The position numbers and the translations under genes were made by a program. This document shows, piece after piece, positions 1-8,495 of a stretch of 64,000 nucleotides of DNA. Origin of the DNA: Sphingobacterium sp. LZ7M1 (GTDB lineage: Bacteria > Bacteroidota > Bacteroidia > Sphingobacteriales > Sphingobacteriaceae); contig NZ_CP101134.1 in the NCBI RefSeq assembly GCF_024296865.1, forward strand, positions 1,302,001 to 1,366,000, given 5' to 3'. Positions within the stretch are counted from its first letter, which is position 1. Each line of letters starts with the position of its first letter. The notes below the pieces were generated by a model, which did not search any database, was not told where the DNA came from, and saw only the letters and a program-made list of their open reading frames with translations.

Positions 1-1
1 C

Positions 2-1591
2 TATGATAAAATCCTAATAAATGGTAGCCATAGCACCGATTTGAAAACAATTGGTGGTAAAAAGCTAAAAGCAGGTGACAAAGTCAGATTACGCGTTTCC
101 AATGGCGGGGCGTCTTCGTATTTCTGGCTAAGATATGCTGGAGGGAAAATTACAGTAGTAGCGAATGATGGAAATGATGTTGAGCCTGTAGAAGTGGATA
201 GATTAATCATTGCAGTTTCTGAAACTTACGATATTGTAGTGACTATCCCTCAAGATGGGTTAGCATATGAGTTTTTAGCAACAACCGAGGACAGAACACA
301 ATCAGCAAGCTACTTTATAGGTGATGGGGTCAAACAGCTTATTTCCCCGCTCCCACGATTGAAGTATTTCGAGGGGATGAAGATGATGAACGATATGATG
401 AAAATGAATGGCGATTTGGACGATATGGGCATGAAGATGAGCCTGAACCAAATGGACATGAATGTAGTGATGTATCCCGAAATTACCGGAGATGCAGCAA
501 AGAAATCAGACCACAGCAAGCATGAAGGTATGAACATGGATGACGACCCTAACCGTTACAACGCTAATGCCTTGGGAGACATCAAAACATTAAATTATGC
601 TATGTTGCAATCGCCTTACAACACCTCCCTTCCAAAAGATGCGCCTGTAAAAGAGTTGAAGTTCACACTTACTGGCAACATGAACCGCTATGTATGGAGC
701 ATGGATAATAAAATACTTTCGGAAACGGACAAAATACCTGTAAAAAAAGGAGAAATCCTACGGATTACCATTTATAATAATTCGATGATGCGGCATCCTA
801 TGCATCTTCACGGATTTGATTTTAGGGTGATAAACGGAAAAGGCGAAAAATCGCCGCTTAAAAATGTGTTGGATATCATGCCTATGGAAACGGATACCAT
901 TGAGTTTTTAGCAAATGAGGAAGGTGATTGGTTCTTTCATTGCCATATATTATATCACATGATGGCGGGAATGAACAGGGTGTTTGAAGTTGGAGACTAC
1001 AATAACCCCTATTTACCTGACAAGGCAAAAGCCTATAAAGAATTGCAAAGAGAAAGTAATATGCCCCATTTTATGGCACAAAACGATTTTGCAACCAATG
1101 GTAATGATGGAGAAGCTATGCTAATGAATGCACGCTATCAATTAGGAACAGAATGGCGCTTAGGCTATAATAGTATGCACGGGTATGAAGTAGAAACTCA
1201 CTTAGGTAGATACATTGGAAAGATGCAATGGTTCATGCCCTTTGTAGGTTTTGATTTTCGTTACCGGAAAATGGGAGAAGATGAGCACGAAAAGAACATA
1301 TTTGGACAAACCAACAAGAAAGACACCCGCAAGGCGTTCAGTTTAGGGTTTATGTATACGTTACCTATGCTGGTCAATTTCCAGGCAGAAGTATATCACG
1401 ATGGAATTGTAAGATTGCAGTTAATGCGCGAAGATATTCCAATTTCAAAAAGATTAAGAGGTGGCTTCATGGTAAATACCGACTTAGAATATATGGGGGA
1501 GCTTAGGTATATCATCAATAAAAATATAGGTATACGTACCCACTATGATAGTGATATGGGATTTGGTGTAGGGCTTGCATTGACATATTAA
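2..1591 (+). CDS. Multicopper oxidase, 5' end outside window, with C-terminal barrel-like domain
   Basis: Reading frame is open from the first base, so the N-terminus lies upstream. The visible part holds the end of a middle cupredoxin domain and the last one. Copper ligands are seen in HPMHLHGFDF (about nt 793-822) and HCHILYHMMAGM (about nt 938-973), the type 1/2/3 copper signature of CopA/CueO-like periplasmic oxidases. A Met-rich stretch (about nt 375-475) with many MxxM/MxM groups fits Cu(I) binding. About 165 residues after nt 1090 do not belong to the oxidase fold and show alternating strand patterns like CopB-type outer-membrane copper proteins. Such fusions are known in Bacteroidota copper operons. 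Probable role: Cu(I) oxidation and copper tolerance. Its position before rteC suggests cargo of an integrative element. Confidence 0.9.
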   Translation, partial: YDKILINGSHSTDLKTIGGKKLKAGDKVRLRVSNGGASSYFWLRYAGGKITVVANDGNDVEPVEVDRLIIAVSETYDIVVTIPQDGLAYEFLATTEDRTQSASYFIGDGVKQLISPLPRLKYFEGMKMMNDMMKMNGDLDDMGMKMSLNQMDMNVVMYPEITGDAAKKSDHSKHEGMNMDDDPNRYNANALGDIKTLNYAMLQSPYNTSLPKDAPVKELKFTLTGNMNRYVWSMDNKILSETDKIPVKKGEILRITIYNNSMMRHPMHLHGFDFRVINGKGEKSPLKNVLDIMPMETDTIEFLANEEGDWFFHCHILYHMMAGMNRVFEVGDYNNPYLPDKAKAYKELQRESNMPHFMAQNDFATNGNDGEAMLMNARYQLGTEWRLGYNSMHGYEVETHLGRYIGKMQWFMPFVGFDFRYRKMGEDEHEKNIFGQTNKKDTRKAFSLGFMYTLPMLVNFQAEVYHDGIVRLQLMREDIPISKRLRGGFMVNTDLEYMGELRYIINKNIGIRTHYDSDMGFGVGLALTY

Positions 1592-1603
1592 AATAAAATA
1601 CCG

Positions 1604-1702
1604 GATGGTTGTAAACTGCAAACCGTAAAATTACGGCAAAATACAGTGGGTGATGCGGGGTATAATTCGTTTGGATTAACCTGCATCATACTACAACCCA
1701 TC
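1604..1702. repeat. Nested inverted repeats between oxidase and rteC
   Basis: GATGGTTGTA (1604-1613) pairs with TACAACCCATC (1692-1702), apart from one extra C. Inside it TGATGCGGGGTA (1651-1662) pairs imperfectly with TAACCTGCATCA (1677-1688), and a small perfect hairpin CCGTAA/TTACGG lies at 1623-1636. No T-tract follows, so it is not a clear terminator. Purpose unknown; it could be a transcript structure of the element. Confidence 0.45.
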
Positions 1703-1817
1703 AGACAATACAACAGTTCCACCACCAGCATCATACTGGTTGTTCTTTCATGTAGTTGCATGGGCTAATACGAGCAGTATTAGCATTTCTATATTAATCA
1801 GTATCATATTTATCAAA

Positions 1818-2603
1818 ATGAAACGAATGGATAAATTTTACAATGAAACATATCTTAAATTGGAAACAGAAATCCAAGAACTGGAGATTGAAAACGATAA
1901 CCCGGTACAACGGACAGAAGCCATTATATACCGGATTGTGGAATGTCTGTCCGAAATTAAAGATTATGTTTTGAAACGAGGATTTACAAATGTTGATGAA
2001 GAAATCCGATTTTTTAAATATCAAAAGCCAGTCATTGTTTCAAAATTGATTTATTATAATGCCATTTACAAAATCGAGACGAGGAAGCCCTACGGGGCTA
2101 AGCGCATTAGAAAATATCTTAAAAAAGAATTGAAGAAGCTAAAAAGGTTTTTCGACAATAACATTGATTTTTATAAATATTACCGAAGCAACAACTCGTT
2201 TCTTGACGAGAAAATGTTTGTTCGGGGCAAGCACGATATAAAACTGTGGCTGGATACCTATTATTTTCAGTCCGACCAATCTTTTTCTACTTCCCACGAT
2301 TATAAGGTAGCCAAGATAATGGCGAATGATTTGATACAGGTGTATCTCGAAGACCAGCTTTACTGCACCTACAAGCGTTTGTTTATAAAACGAACTGCTA
2401 TTTCGGGGCTGAACTGGACAGGTAGTAAAGCTGCTTTGACAGAACTCATTTACTCCCTATACTACCAAAGCGTTCTCGATAATGGCAATACGGATATTAG
2501 GTTGATAGCGGAATATTTTGAAAATGCCTTTAATATTGATTTGGGAAACTTTTACCATACCTATCTCGAAATACGCAACCGGAAACTTTTTGTTGAAGCT
2601 TAA
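1818..2603 (+). CDS. rteC: RteC-family protein, C-terminus lost at a junction
   Basis: RteC is the regulator that controls excision of CTnDOT-type conjugative elements. The family core is clear: LNWTGSKAALTELIYSLYYQ, then a helix around IAEYFENAFNIDLGNFYHTYLEIRNRK. Family members normally continue about 20-25 residues after RNRK with a basic tail. Here the frame runs into LFVEA and stops at the boundary with the reversed tolC fragment, so the end is lost. Start chosen at ATG 1818 (MKRMDKFYN); the longer open frame upstream has a hydrophobic, unlike-family start. It follows the copper oxidase on the same strand, consistent with the inner part of an integrative element. Function after truncation is uncertain. 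Confidence 0.82.
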   Translation: MKRMDKFYNETYLKLETEIQELEIENDNPVQRTEAIIYRIVECLSEIKDYVLKRGFTNVDEEIRFFKYQKPVIVSKLIYYNAIYKIETRKPYGAKRIRKYLKKELKKLKRFFDNNIDFYKYYRSNNSFLDEKMFVRGKHDIKLWLDTYYFQSDQSFSTSHDYKVAKIMANDLIQVYLEDQLYCTYKRLFIKRTAISGLNWTGSKAALTELIYSLYYQSVLDNGNTDIRLIAEYFENAFNIDLGNFYHTYLEIRNRKLFVEA

Positions 2604-2853
2604 ACCCGAAAGAATTCAAGGGGTCATTGGTAAAAAACGCCGTGTGGCTCACAGAAACCTTCGGGAGAAATCCAGATTTCGTACTTTCCAGTTCTGCATT
2701 TGAAAAATCAATATCTTTTTGTTGTACCCGAAGCTGCGAATTATTCTGCTTCATTTGGCTGATCGCTTCTTCTAAGCTTAGTGGCTGCTGTGCCAATAAA
2801 TATGAGCTCCATGAAGAAAGGATAATAATTAGTACTATAAATCTTTTATACAT
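2592..2853 (-). pseudogene. TolC-family outer membrane protein, N-terminal fragment
   Basis: Signal peptide MYKRFIVLIIILSSWSSYLLAQ is followed by the typical TolC start LSLEEAISQMKQNNSQLRV and then TNDPLNSFGFKLQQK. After LQQK the frame enters sequence complementary to rteC, so only about 85 residues of an expected 400-plus remain. The frame stays open to about 2530 but only as rteC antisense. Its promoter region is intact and carries a tandem GTAAC site with a -7-like box (2879-2922). A full-length tolC homologue lies at 49796, so this is a separate broken efflux gene. Confidence 0.8.
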
Positions 2854-2878
2854 ACCTGATCGTATTTAATTAATAATG

Positions 2879-2922
2879 CAAAATTCAGATATGGCGAAGT
2901 GATTCTAGGTTACAGTAGTTAC
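2879..2922 (-). promoter_or_regulatory. Promoter of broken tolC with tandem GTAAC site
   Basis: Read on the minus strand: GTAAC (2922-2918), 4 nt, GTAAC (2913-2909), 22 nt, then -7-like GAATTTTG (2886-2879), with the ATG 25 nt further on. The same geometry recurs at 37297-37340, 37373-37416 and 38415-38458. The midpoint would fall near -42 if transcription starts about 6 nt after the box, the usual class II activator position. Confidence 0.55.
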
Positions 2923-3025
2923 ACAAGGAAAAAAAATAATGATTATTTTTTAAAGGGATAAATTGTAGCTGAGTTTAAAGAAAATGGGCATTTTTGATTA
3001 ATAGAGCGTCTTTTTGAAAGTTTAA

Positions 3026-3057
3026 TTTGCAGACTTTTAAACAATTACATACTTTTG
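3026..3057 (+). promoter_or_regulatory. Housekeeping-type promoter of the rtcB operon
   Basis: TTTG (3026-3029), 20 nt, TACTTTTG (3050-3057) matches the Bacteroidota consensus TTTG / TAnnTTTG. Transcription would begin near 3063, giving a leader of about 250 nt before the first long gene. The rest of 2854-3310 holds a mini-ORF and AT-rich sequence without other recognisable features. Confidence 0.55.
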
Positions 3058-3100
3058 CCCATAATTCTTTGATTCAATCATCCATTAATCTAAAGAAATC

Positions 3101-3145
3101 ATGACAGAGCACAACAACATATCATCCCTTTCGCTCATTGCCTAA
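3101..3145 (+). CDS. Mini-ORF in the rtcB operon leader (14 aa)
   Basis: ATG 40 nt after the predicted transcription start encodes MTEHNNISSLSLIA and ends in TAA. The stop lies inside a small hairpin, TGCCT-AAAA-AGGCA. If the TAA is ignored the frame runs on for about 20 more codons, so this could be the remnant of a gene with an early stop, a leader peptide, or chance. No family recognised. Confidence 0.25.
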   Translation: MTEHNNISSLSLIA

Positions 3146-3310
3146 AAAGGCAGTCAAATCCCTTATATTTTAATATATAGTGAGTATTGTTTATCAACAA
3201 TGCTGCTGCCTTAATATCCTTGGGTTTTCTGAGCATTTTCAAAAGGGTATATCCTAATCAAGGACGAACAGAATCAGAAAATCAAATTCAAAAACATGTA
3301 ATTCATTGCG

Positions 3311-4042
3311 ATGAGCAATTTGGATTGGTCGTGCGGTATGAAATCTGCACGACGCAAAAAGCAACTTGTCAGGAAAGACCGAGACAGAAGGTTGATTGCA
3401 TTGTGGCGTCGTTATAGCAAACTCAGTAAATACAAATGGAGCTTGCCTTTCGTCGAACTTGAACAGCCTTATCAACGTGGTTGGAAGCGATATTTTGTGT
3501 TGCAAGATGATTTAAGGTATAATCCGAAAAAGGATTTCTACGAAGCATTATTGGAAAAGATCAACACGGTGGAATACCATCATGATAAGGATTTTAAGTA
3601 TAAGAAACGAAAAAGAAAGCGTTCAGGTTATGAATATAGAAGACAATACCTTCGTGAGTTCGCTTCTTATGAATGGCTTGAAAATAAAATGAAGTTGACT
3701 GAAGAAGAGAAAGCCTATTTCATGGAAGTGGAAACCTACAATGTATATGCGAAACGGACGAGTATCAGCTATGTGTTTACTGAACCGTGGCGCTATAAGT
3801 TGAAAGTTTCTCCACATTTTGTGACGCATGCAAGAAAGCTCGATGTTGAAGTAGAGCGTGAGTTGGCATTAGTCAATAATCATATCAATAGGAATTTTCT
3901 ATGGCCTAGGATCGATCGCTTGACTTCCGGTAAAGGCTATCGAGGTAATCGCTTTCTTGACGAGAAACCGAAGTATAAAAACAGGATTAAAAACATTCCC
4001 AGGTACAGTTCCAAAGAACGATTCCTGGAATTAGATATTTAG
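3311..4042 (+). CDS. Uncharacterised basic protein encoded with RtcB
   Basis: A 243-residue, strongly basic protein with no signal peptide or membrane segment, so cytoplasmic. It is rich in Lys, Arg, Tyr and Trp, with a KKRKRKR cluster near residue 100 and aromatic clusters such as FTEPWRYKLKVSPHFV, features that would suit RNA or ribosome binding. No family recognised. An internal ATG at 3338 (MKSARRKKQL) is an equally good start, as the first nine residues look unlike the rest. It ends only 5 nt before rtcB on the same strand, so the two are almost certainly cotranscribed and probably act together on RNA. Confidence 0.8.
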   Translation: MSNLDWSCGMKSARRKKQLVRKDRDRRLIALWRRYSKLSKYKWSLPFVELEQPYQRGWKRYFVLQDDLRYNPKKDFYEALLEKINTVEYHHDKDFKYKKRKRKRSGYEYRRQYLREFASYEWLENKMKLTEEEKAYFMEVETYNVYAKRTSISYVFTEPWRYKLKVSPHFVTHARKLDVEVERELALVNNHINRNFLWPRIDRLTSGKGYRGNRFLDEKPKYKNRIKNIPRYSSKERFLELDI

Positions 4043-4047
4043 AGCCA

Positions 4048-5448
4048 ATGGGCAATTTAAGAACAAAAGATTTAAGTAAGATAGGTTATCACAATGATCA
4101 GCTGAGAAGCTTGGTCATTAACATAGCCAGCAAAAATTTCAAGCATCACAGTAAACAAGAATTGCTTGATTTGCTTGTGGATATTAAAAATGATCCAGAG
4201 GCATTTTTAGAAAACGAAGAGACTCGTAAAATAGCAGAAAAGGTTATCGGAAAATTGAAGGAGGTAAGTTTTAAAGCTTATGAACTAAGAGAAGAACCAA
4301 GCTCCTGCAAGGTTTATGGTAGTAAGGGGATTGAGTCTTCCGCCAAACAGCAGATGGAGATAGCCTGCATGTTGCCAGTAAGTGTACAGGCTGCATTAAT
4401 GCCGGATGCCCACATGGGTTTTGGTTTACCGATAGGTGGGGTTTTGGCAACAGATCAAGCCATTATTCCATACGCTGTGGGGATGGATATTGGATGCCGC
4501 ATGGCACTCTCCATTTTAGATGCTGCAGAAGGATTTACCAAAAGGAATGAGTTCCAGATCATGCAAGCCATGAAAAACCATACTCATTTTGGTATGGAAG
4601 GAGGCTTGGCAATCAGGCAGGATCATGAAATCCTCGACCATCCGCTATTCAATGAAATTCCTTTTCTCAAGCCTTTGCGAGGAAAGGCCGCCAGACAATT
4701 GGGGACTTCAGGCAATGGCAACCATTTTGTGGAGTTTGGAGAAATCGAGTTATTGGAAAATAATAGTCTTGGCCTGGAGCCCAAGGTCTACACCGCTTTG
4801 CTAACGCATTCTGGTAGCCGAGGGCTAGGAGCCGCAATTGCCAAACAGTACACCCATATCGCTATGGAAACCTGTAAATTGCCTCGGCATGCACAGCAAT
4901 TAGCTTGGTTGGATATAGATACTGAAGCAGGACAGGAATATTGGCTAGCCATGAATTTAGCCGGTGATTACGCCAAAGCTTGTCATGATCGAATCCATAA
5001 AAACCTGTTATCTGCCTTGGGACTGAAGGCGATGGCATTGGTGGAGAACCATCATAATTTTGCTTGGAAGGATAGTCTTTCTAATGGAAAGGAGATCATA
5101 GTACATCGAAAAGGTGCAACCCCTGCCCATCAAGGAGAGTTAGGAATCATCCCTGGAAGTATGACAACCGCGGCATATTTAGTTTCGGGCAGAGGAAATG
5201 AGCATGCCTTAAATTCGGCTTCCCATGGCGCTGGTCGTGCAATGAGTCGCCAAAAAGCAAAGGATAATATGACAAATTCTGCTATGAAGAAGCTGATATC
5301 CAATGCAAATGTTAAACTGATCGGGGGATCGGTGGAAGAGAATCCTTTGGCTTACAAGGATATTGAACAGGTTATGTTGGCACAAAAGGAACTAGTCGAT
5401 ATCCAGGGAAAGTTTATACCAAAGATTGTAAGAATGCACAAGGAGTAA
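4048..5448 (+). CDS. rtcB: RNA-splicing ligase RtcB
   Basis: RtcB joins RNA 2',3'-cyclic phosphate or 3'-phosphate ends to 5'-OH ends using GTP and Mn2+. The family residues are all visible: metal-binding DIGC (Asp147, Cys150), GNGNHFVEF (His226), HSGSRGLG (His254), HRKGATPAHQG near 353, and SHGAGRAMSR, whose His393 matches the guanylylated histidine. The length (466) is normal for the family. No archease or RtcA cyclase gene is adjacent; instead the uncharacterised basic protein lies 5 nt upstream. In bacteria RtcB is linked to repair of tRNA or rRNA after nuclease damage. The substrate here is unknown. Confidence 0.96.
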   Translation: MGNLRTKDLSKIGYHNDQLRSLVINIASKNFKHHSKQELLDLLVDIKNDPEAFLENEETRKIAEKVIGKLKEVSFKAYELREEPSSCKVYGSKGIESSAKQQMEIACMLPVSVQAALMPDAHMGFGLPIGGVLATDQAIIPYAVGMDIGCRMALSILDAAEGFTKRNEFQIMQAMKNHTHFGMEGGLAIRQDHEILDHPLFNEIPFLKPLRGKAARQLGTSGNGNHFVEFGEIELLENNSLGLEPKVYTALLTHSGSRGLGAAIAKQYTHIAMETCKLPRHAQQLAWLDIDTEAGQEYWLAMNLAGDYAKACHDRIHKNLLSALGLKAMALVENHHNFAWKDSLSNGKEIIVHRKGATPAHQGELGIIPGSMTTAAYLVSGRGNEHALNSASHGAGRAMSRQKAKDNMTNSAMKKLISNANVKLIGGSVEENPLAYKDIEQVMLAQKELVDIQGKFIPKIVRMHKE

Positions 5449-5468
5449 AGTTTTAATGGAGAATAATT

Positions 5469-5500
5469 AAGGCGGCAAGAAATTGCCGTCTTATTTTTAT
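5469..5500 (+). terminator. Intrinsic terminator after rtcB
   Basis: AAGGCGGCAA (5469-5478) pairs with TTGCCGTCTT (5483-5492) across a 4-nt loop, followed by a T-rich stretch. Confidence 0.8.
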
Positions 5501-5549
5501 TCGTTTGTTTTTAAAGGAACTAGTCCTAAAATTAACTTATATTTAAGAA

Positions 5550-5987
5550 GTGAAAAACACATTAATATCTTTAGGATCCATCTTTATTGCTTTTTCAGTC
5601 GGTTTCCTACAAGGCTGTTCGGAATCGAAACAAAAGGATTTAATTGAAAAAAAACTAATCTCTTATCAAGGTAGAGATACCGTCACGATTGATTTGATGC
5701 TACATCAGAAGCGTTTTGTAGGGAAGTATACAGTTAATGGTCCTGGTGATTATCTCGTAACTGGGGAGGTCGAGGGCGAGATCAAAGCTGATACATTGTT
5801 GGGAAGCCTCTATTATACCCCGTTTGGTTGGCGTGATAAAAAACGTAAAGCCTTTGCATTACTGGCCAAAAACGATCAATATCTTTCGGGTAAAGGCACT
5901 GAATTGATCTATATGGGCATTCCTTATTTTGTACCGAATACAGTTACCTTCGGTCCTGAAAAGGGAGTCTATCAAGTTGTTGAGTAA
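5550..5987 (+). CDS. Small lipoprotein, unknown function
   Basis: 145 residues beginning with a lipoprotein signal; lipobox FLQGC puts the lipidated Cys at 23. The mature part is rich in beta strands (VGKYTVNGPGDYLVTGEVEGEI) with a Trp-Arg turn, suggesting a small barrel or sandwich in the periplasm. Start is GTG at 5550, the only one that gives a complete signal peptide. It stands alone between the rtcB terminator and a glycosyltransferase. No family recognised with confidence. Confidence 0.75.
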   Translation: MKNTLISLGSIFIAFSVGFLQGCSESKQKDLIEKKLISYQGRDTVTIDLMLHQKRFVGKYTVNGPGDYLVTGEVEGEIKADTLLGSLYYTPFGWRDKKRKAFALLAKNDQYLSGKGTELIYMGIPYFVPNTVTFGPEKGVYQVVE

Positions 5988-6084
5988 ATTATAATTCTAT
6001 TTGCAACTTATTTAAAATCAATATACTACCTCAAATTAATCTTAAATTTTAGTAACTTGGGTCAATAAACTCATTCAGATTATT

Positions 6085-6116
6085 TTGCATTGCTATGTAA
6101 TAAATTGCATTGCTAT
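6085..6116. repeat. 12-bp direct repeat upstream of the GT39 gene
   Basis: TTGCATTGCTAT occurs at 6085-6096 and again at 6105-6116, exactly two helical turns apart, 15 nt before the next ATG. Could be a tandem operator. Confidence 0.5.
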
Positions 6117-6130
6117 TCTGTCTTTGAATT

Positions 6131-7657
6131 ATGACCAAGACTAACATTATTATCCTAATCAGCTTTATTATATTAAAGTTTATCCTGCAATATTCTTTGG
6201 TTCACCCAATCTATGACCTCCAACGTGACGAGTTTTTACATTTAGATCAAGCCAATCATCTGGCATGGGGTTTCCAGTCTGTACCACCGATGACTTCTTG
6301 GATTTCCCTAATCATAAAGTTCTTGGGGAATGGAGTCTTTTGGGTTCGGTTCTTTCCTGTACTTTTTGGAGCATTGACGGTATTGGTAGTTTGGAAAGCC
6401 ATAGAAGAATTAAAAGGAAATCTATTTGCACTGATATTGGGCGCTACTTGTGTCACCTTCTCCGTTTACCTGCGATTGAATAGCCTTTATCAGCCTAATT
6501 CATTGGATGTGCTTTGTTGGACCTTGATGTTCTATTTCTTGATCAAATTCCTGAACAGAAATGAAATCAAATGGCTTTTTTACCTATGCCTATCCTTTGC
6601 TGCAGGTTTCTTGAACAAATACAATATCCTATTTCTTGTGTTGGGATTGATCCCAGCCTTAATGCTTGTGCCAGAAAGGAGAATCTTTGGGAACCGTATT
6701 TTATATTACGGTATCCTTGTGGCATTCCTCTTGGTCCTTCCCAATATCATTTGGCAATACAGTAATGATCTCCCTGTCTTGCGCCATATGAAGGAATTGT
6801 CCGAAACCCAACTCGTTCATGTGGACAGGTGGGGCTTTATCCGTTCTCAATTGATGTTCTTTCCAGGTACCTTTCTGTTGTTTTTTATTGGGCTTTATGG
6901 CCTGATGAAATATCCAGCGTTTAAAAAATACAAGGTTTTCTTTTGGACCTTTTTCTTTGTCCTCGCCATATTCCTGTTCTTAAAGGCCAAGGATTATTAT
7001 GCATTAGGACTTTATCCTATTTATTTTGCCTTTGGAGCAGTATACTTATCGAATTTATTAGAAAAGAAAGTTTGGACAAAAGTGTTAAAGCCAGTCATCT
7101 TAGTTTTATGTCTTGTGCTATTCCTTCCTTTGTTTTTTATTGCCTTTCCGAATAAAACCCCTGAATATATAGTGAAACATCCAGAATATTACAGAAAGTT
7201 TGGAATGTTGCGATGGGAAGATGGGCAAGAGCATCAATTGCCACAGGATTTTGCCGATATGCTGGGCTGGTCTGAATTAGCTCGTAAGGTAGATTCTTTG
7301 TATAAAACAATGCCTGAAGCTCAGAATACCCTAGTATTATGCGATAATTATGGACAGGCCGGAGCAATAAATTATTATTCAAGGTTAGGCATCCAAGCCG
7401 TTTCTTTTAATGCCGACTATCTGAATTGGTTTGATTTGGATATCCCTTATAGAAACATCATACGTATTAAGAATGCTTCCGAAGTTGAGAAAGAGTTAGC
7501 CGAAACTGGGGCCTTCTTTGAGAGGTCACATTTAGCTGCTTCAATTGACAACCCCTATGCAAGGGAATATGGAACAGGCATCTTTTCTTTTATAGGTGCA
7601 AAGCTGAATGTAAATGAACGTATTAGGAACGAAATCGAAGAGGAAAATACTTATTGA
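6131..7657 (+). CDS. GT39-family integral membrane glycosyltransferase
   Basis: 508 residues, about ten hydrophobic segments in the first 350 residues, then a soluble periplasmic C-terminal part. The first periplasmic loop has YDLQRDEFLHLDQANHLAWG, the RDE signature of the ArnT/PMT (glycosyltransferase 39) family, whose acidic residue binds the polyprenyl-phosphate sugar donor; PPMTSWIS follows as in relatives. It probably moves a sugar from undecaprenyl phosphate to a lipid or protein acceptor outside the inner membrane. Acceptor and sugar cannot be read from the sequence. It is a single-gene unit; a near -7 box (TGTCTTTG) ends only 4 nt before the ATG. Confidence 0.88.
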   Translation: MTKTNIIILISFIILKFILQYSLVHPIYDLQRDEFLHLDQANHLAWGFQSVPPMTSWISLIIKFLGNGVFWVRFFPVLFGALTVLVVWKAIEELKGNLFALILGATCVTFSVYLRLNSLYQPNSLDVLCWTLMFYFLIKFLNRNEIKWLFYLCLSFAAGFLNKYNILFLVLGLIPALMLVPERRIFGNRILYYGILVAFLLVLPNIIWQYSNDLPVLRHMKELSETQLVHVDRWGFIRSQLMFFPGTFLLFFIGLYGLMKYPAFKKYKVFFWTFFFVLAIFLFLKAKDYYALGLYPIYFAFGAVYLSNLLEKKVWTKVLKPVILVLCLVLFLPLFFIAFPNKTPEYIVKHPEYYRKFGMLRWEDGQEHQLPQDFADMLGWSELARKVDSLYKTMPEAQNTLVLCDNYGQAGAINYYSRLGIQAVSFNADYLNWFDLDIPYRNIIRIKNASEVEKELAETGAFFERSHLAASIDNPYAREYGTGIFSFIGAKLNVNERIRNEIEEENTY

Positions 7658-7798
7658 TCTCTTTGATATAAGTTTTGTAGAATTATATTTACCTATTTAT
7701 TAACAATGTAACAATAATTTAATTCTATTTCTATTGGATTATATCTTTGTTGGTTGTATGATTTCATATCAAGCAGGCTTGATGGTTATTGGATTTTT

Positions 7799-8422
7799 AT
7801 GGTTAAAAAAAGTGTATTAGAAAAGCTTTCAGACAAGGAGCTTGAAGGATTTATTCAACCTGGCTCGAGAAAGGTTCCTGAGGCGAAAAAGATGGCTTAT
7901 GAAATTTTGGTTGAAAGAGGACGCATGTTTTCAGAGGAGGAGAAAATCAAGGTTGAAAGTTTAATCGAAGAGCAGATCCAAACCGAATACCAAGAAGATC
8001 TAACCAGAAGAAAAGCAATGGATAAGCAGTTGACAGATGATCAAAGTGCTGTGGCACTGTATACCAATTTTTTCATCTTCGTCATCAGTATAATATTTGG
8101 TGTTTTATATGGCTTTATCTTGGCCATGATAAATTATATAATCCTGAAAAAGTATGGTTTAGCTTTTTTGTTATTGGCAATCGGTATTACTGCATTTTCT
8201 ATTTCTAGTTATTTTATTGGCTTTCTCATGACGAAGGTCTCTTTGTCAAATGATATTTTAGGATTTATTGTTGGGGTTTTGGTTTCTGCCTTCGGTTTGG
8301 CTATCATTTCCTTGTTCAATAAGAACTTTATTCCGAAAGACCTCGAGTACAGGTCAAGATCAATCCTCATTCCAACAATTATTTGTATTGGTCTTTATAT
8401 TCTAATCAATTTCTATAAATAA
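7799..8422 (+). CDS. Membrane protein of unknown function
   Basis: 207 residues. The first 80 are charged and helical (SVLEKLSDKELEGFI, then a Glu/Lys-rich stretch), followed by four to five membrane segments from about residue 88. ATG 7799 is chosen because a good -7 box, TATCTTTG (7742-7749), would start the mRNA near 7755, too close to the upstream TTG at 7754. The N-terminal helix resembles short domains found before membrane regions in many Bacteroidota proteins, but no function is known. Confidence 0.7.
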   Translation: MVKKSVLEKLSDKELEGFIQPGSRKVPEAKKMAYEILVERGRMFSEEEKIKVESLIEEQIQTEYQEDLTRRKAMDKQLTDDQSAVALYTNFFIFVISIIFGVLYGFILAMINYIILKKYGLAFLLLAIGITAFSISSYFIGFLMTKVSLSNDILGFIVGVLVSAFGLAIISLFNKNFIPKDLEYRSRSILIPTIICIGLYILINFYK

Positions 8423-8442
8423 GTAAGGCTTGGTTTATATGC

Positions 8443-8488
8443 AAAAAAGAGTGAACATGGGATATATCCTTAATGTTCACTCTTTTTT
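8443..8488. terminator. Bidirectional terminator
   Basis: Perfect 16-bp inverted repeat (8443-8458 with 8473-8488) bounded by A and T runs, lying between the convergent membrane protein gene and tnaA, so it can serve both. Confidence 0.9.
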
Positions 8489-8495
8489 ATGCTTT

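Noticed and set aside
3187..3417. Open frame overlapping the start of the basic protein gene
   Set aside because: TTG start, different frame from the clear coding sequence, no protein-like pattern.
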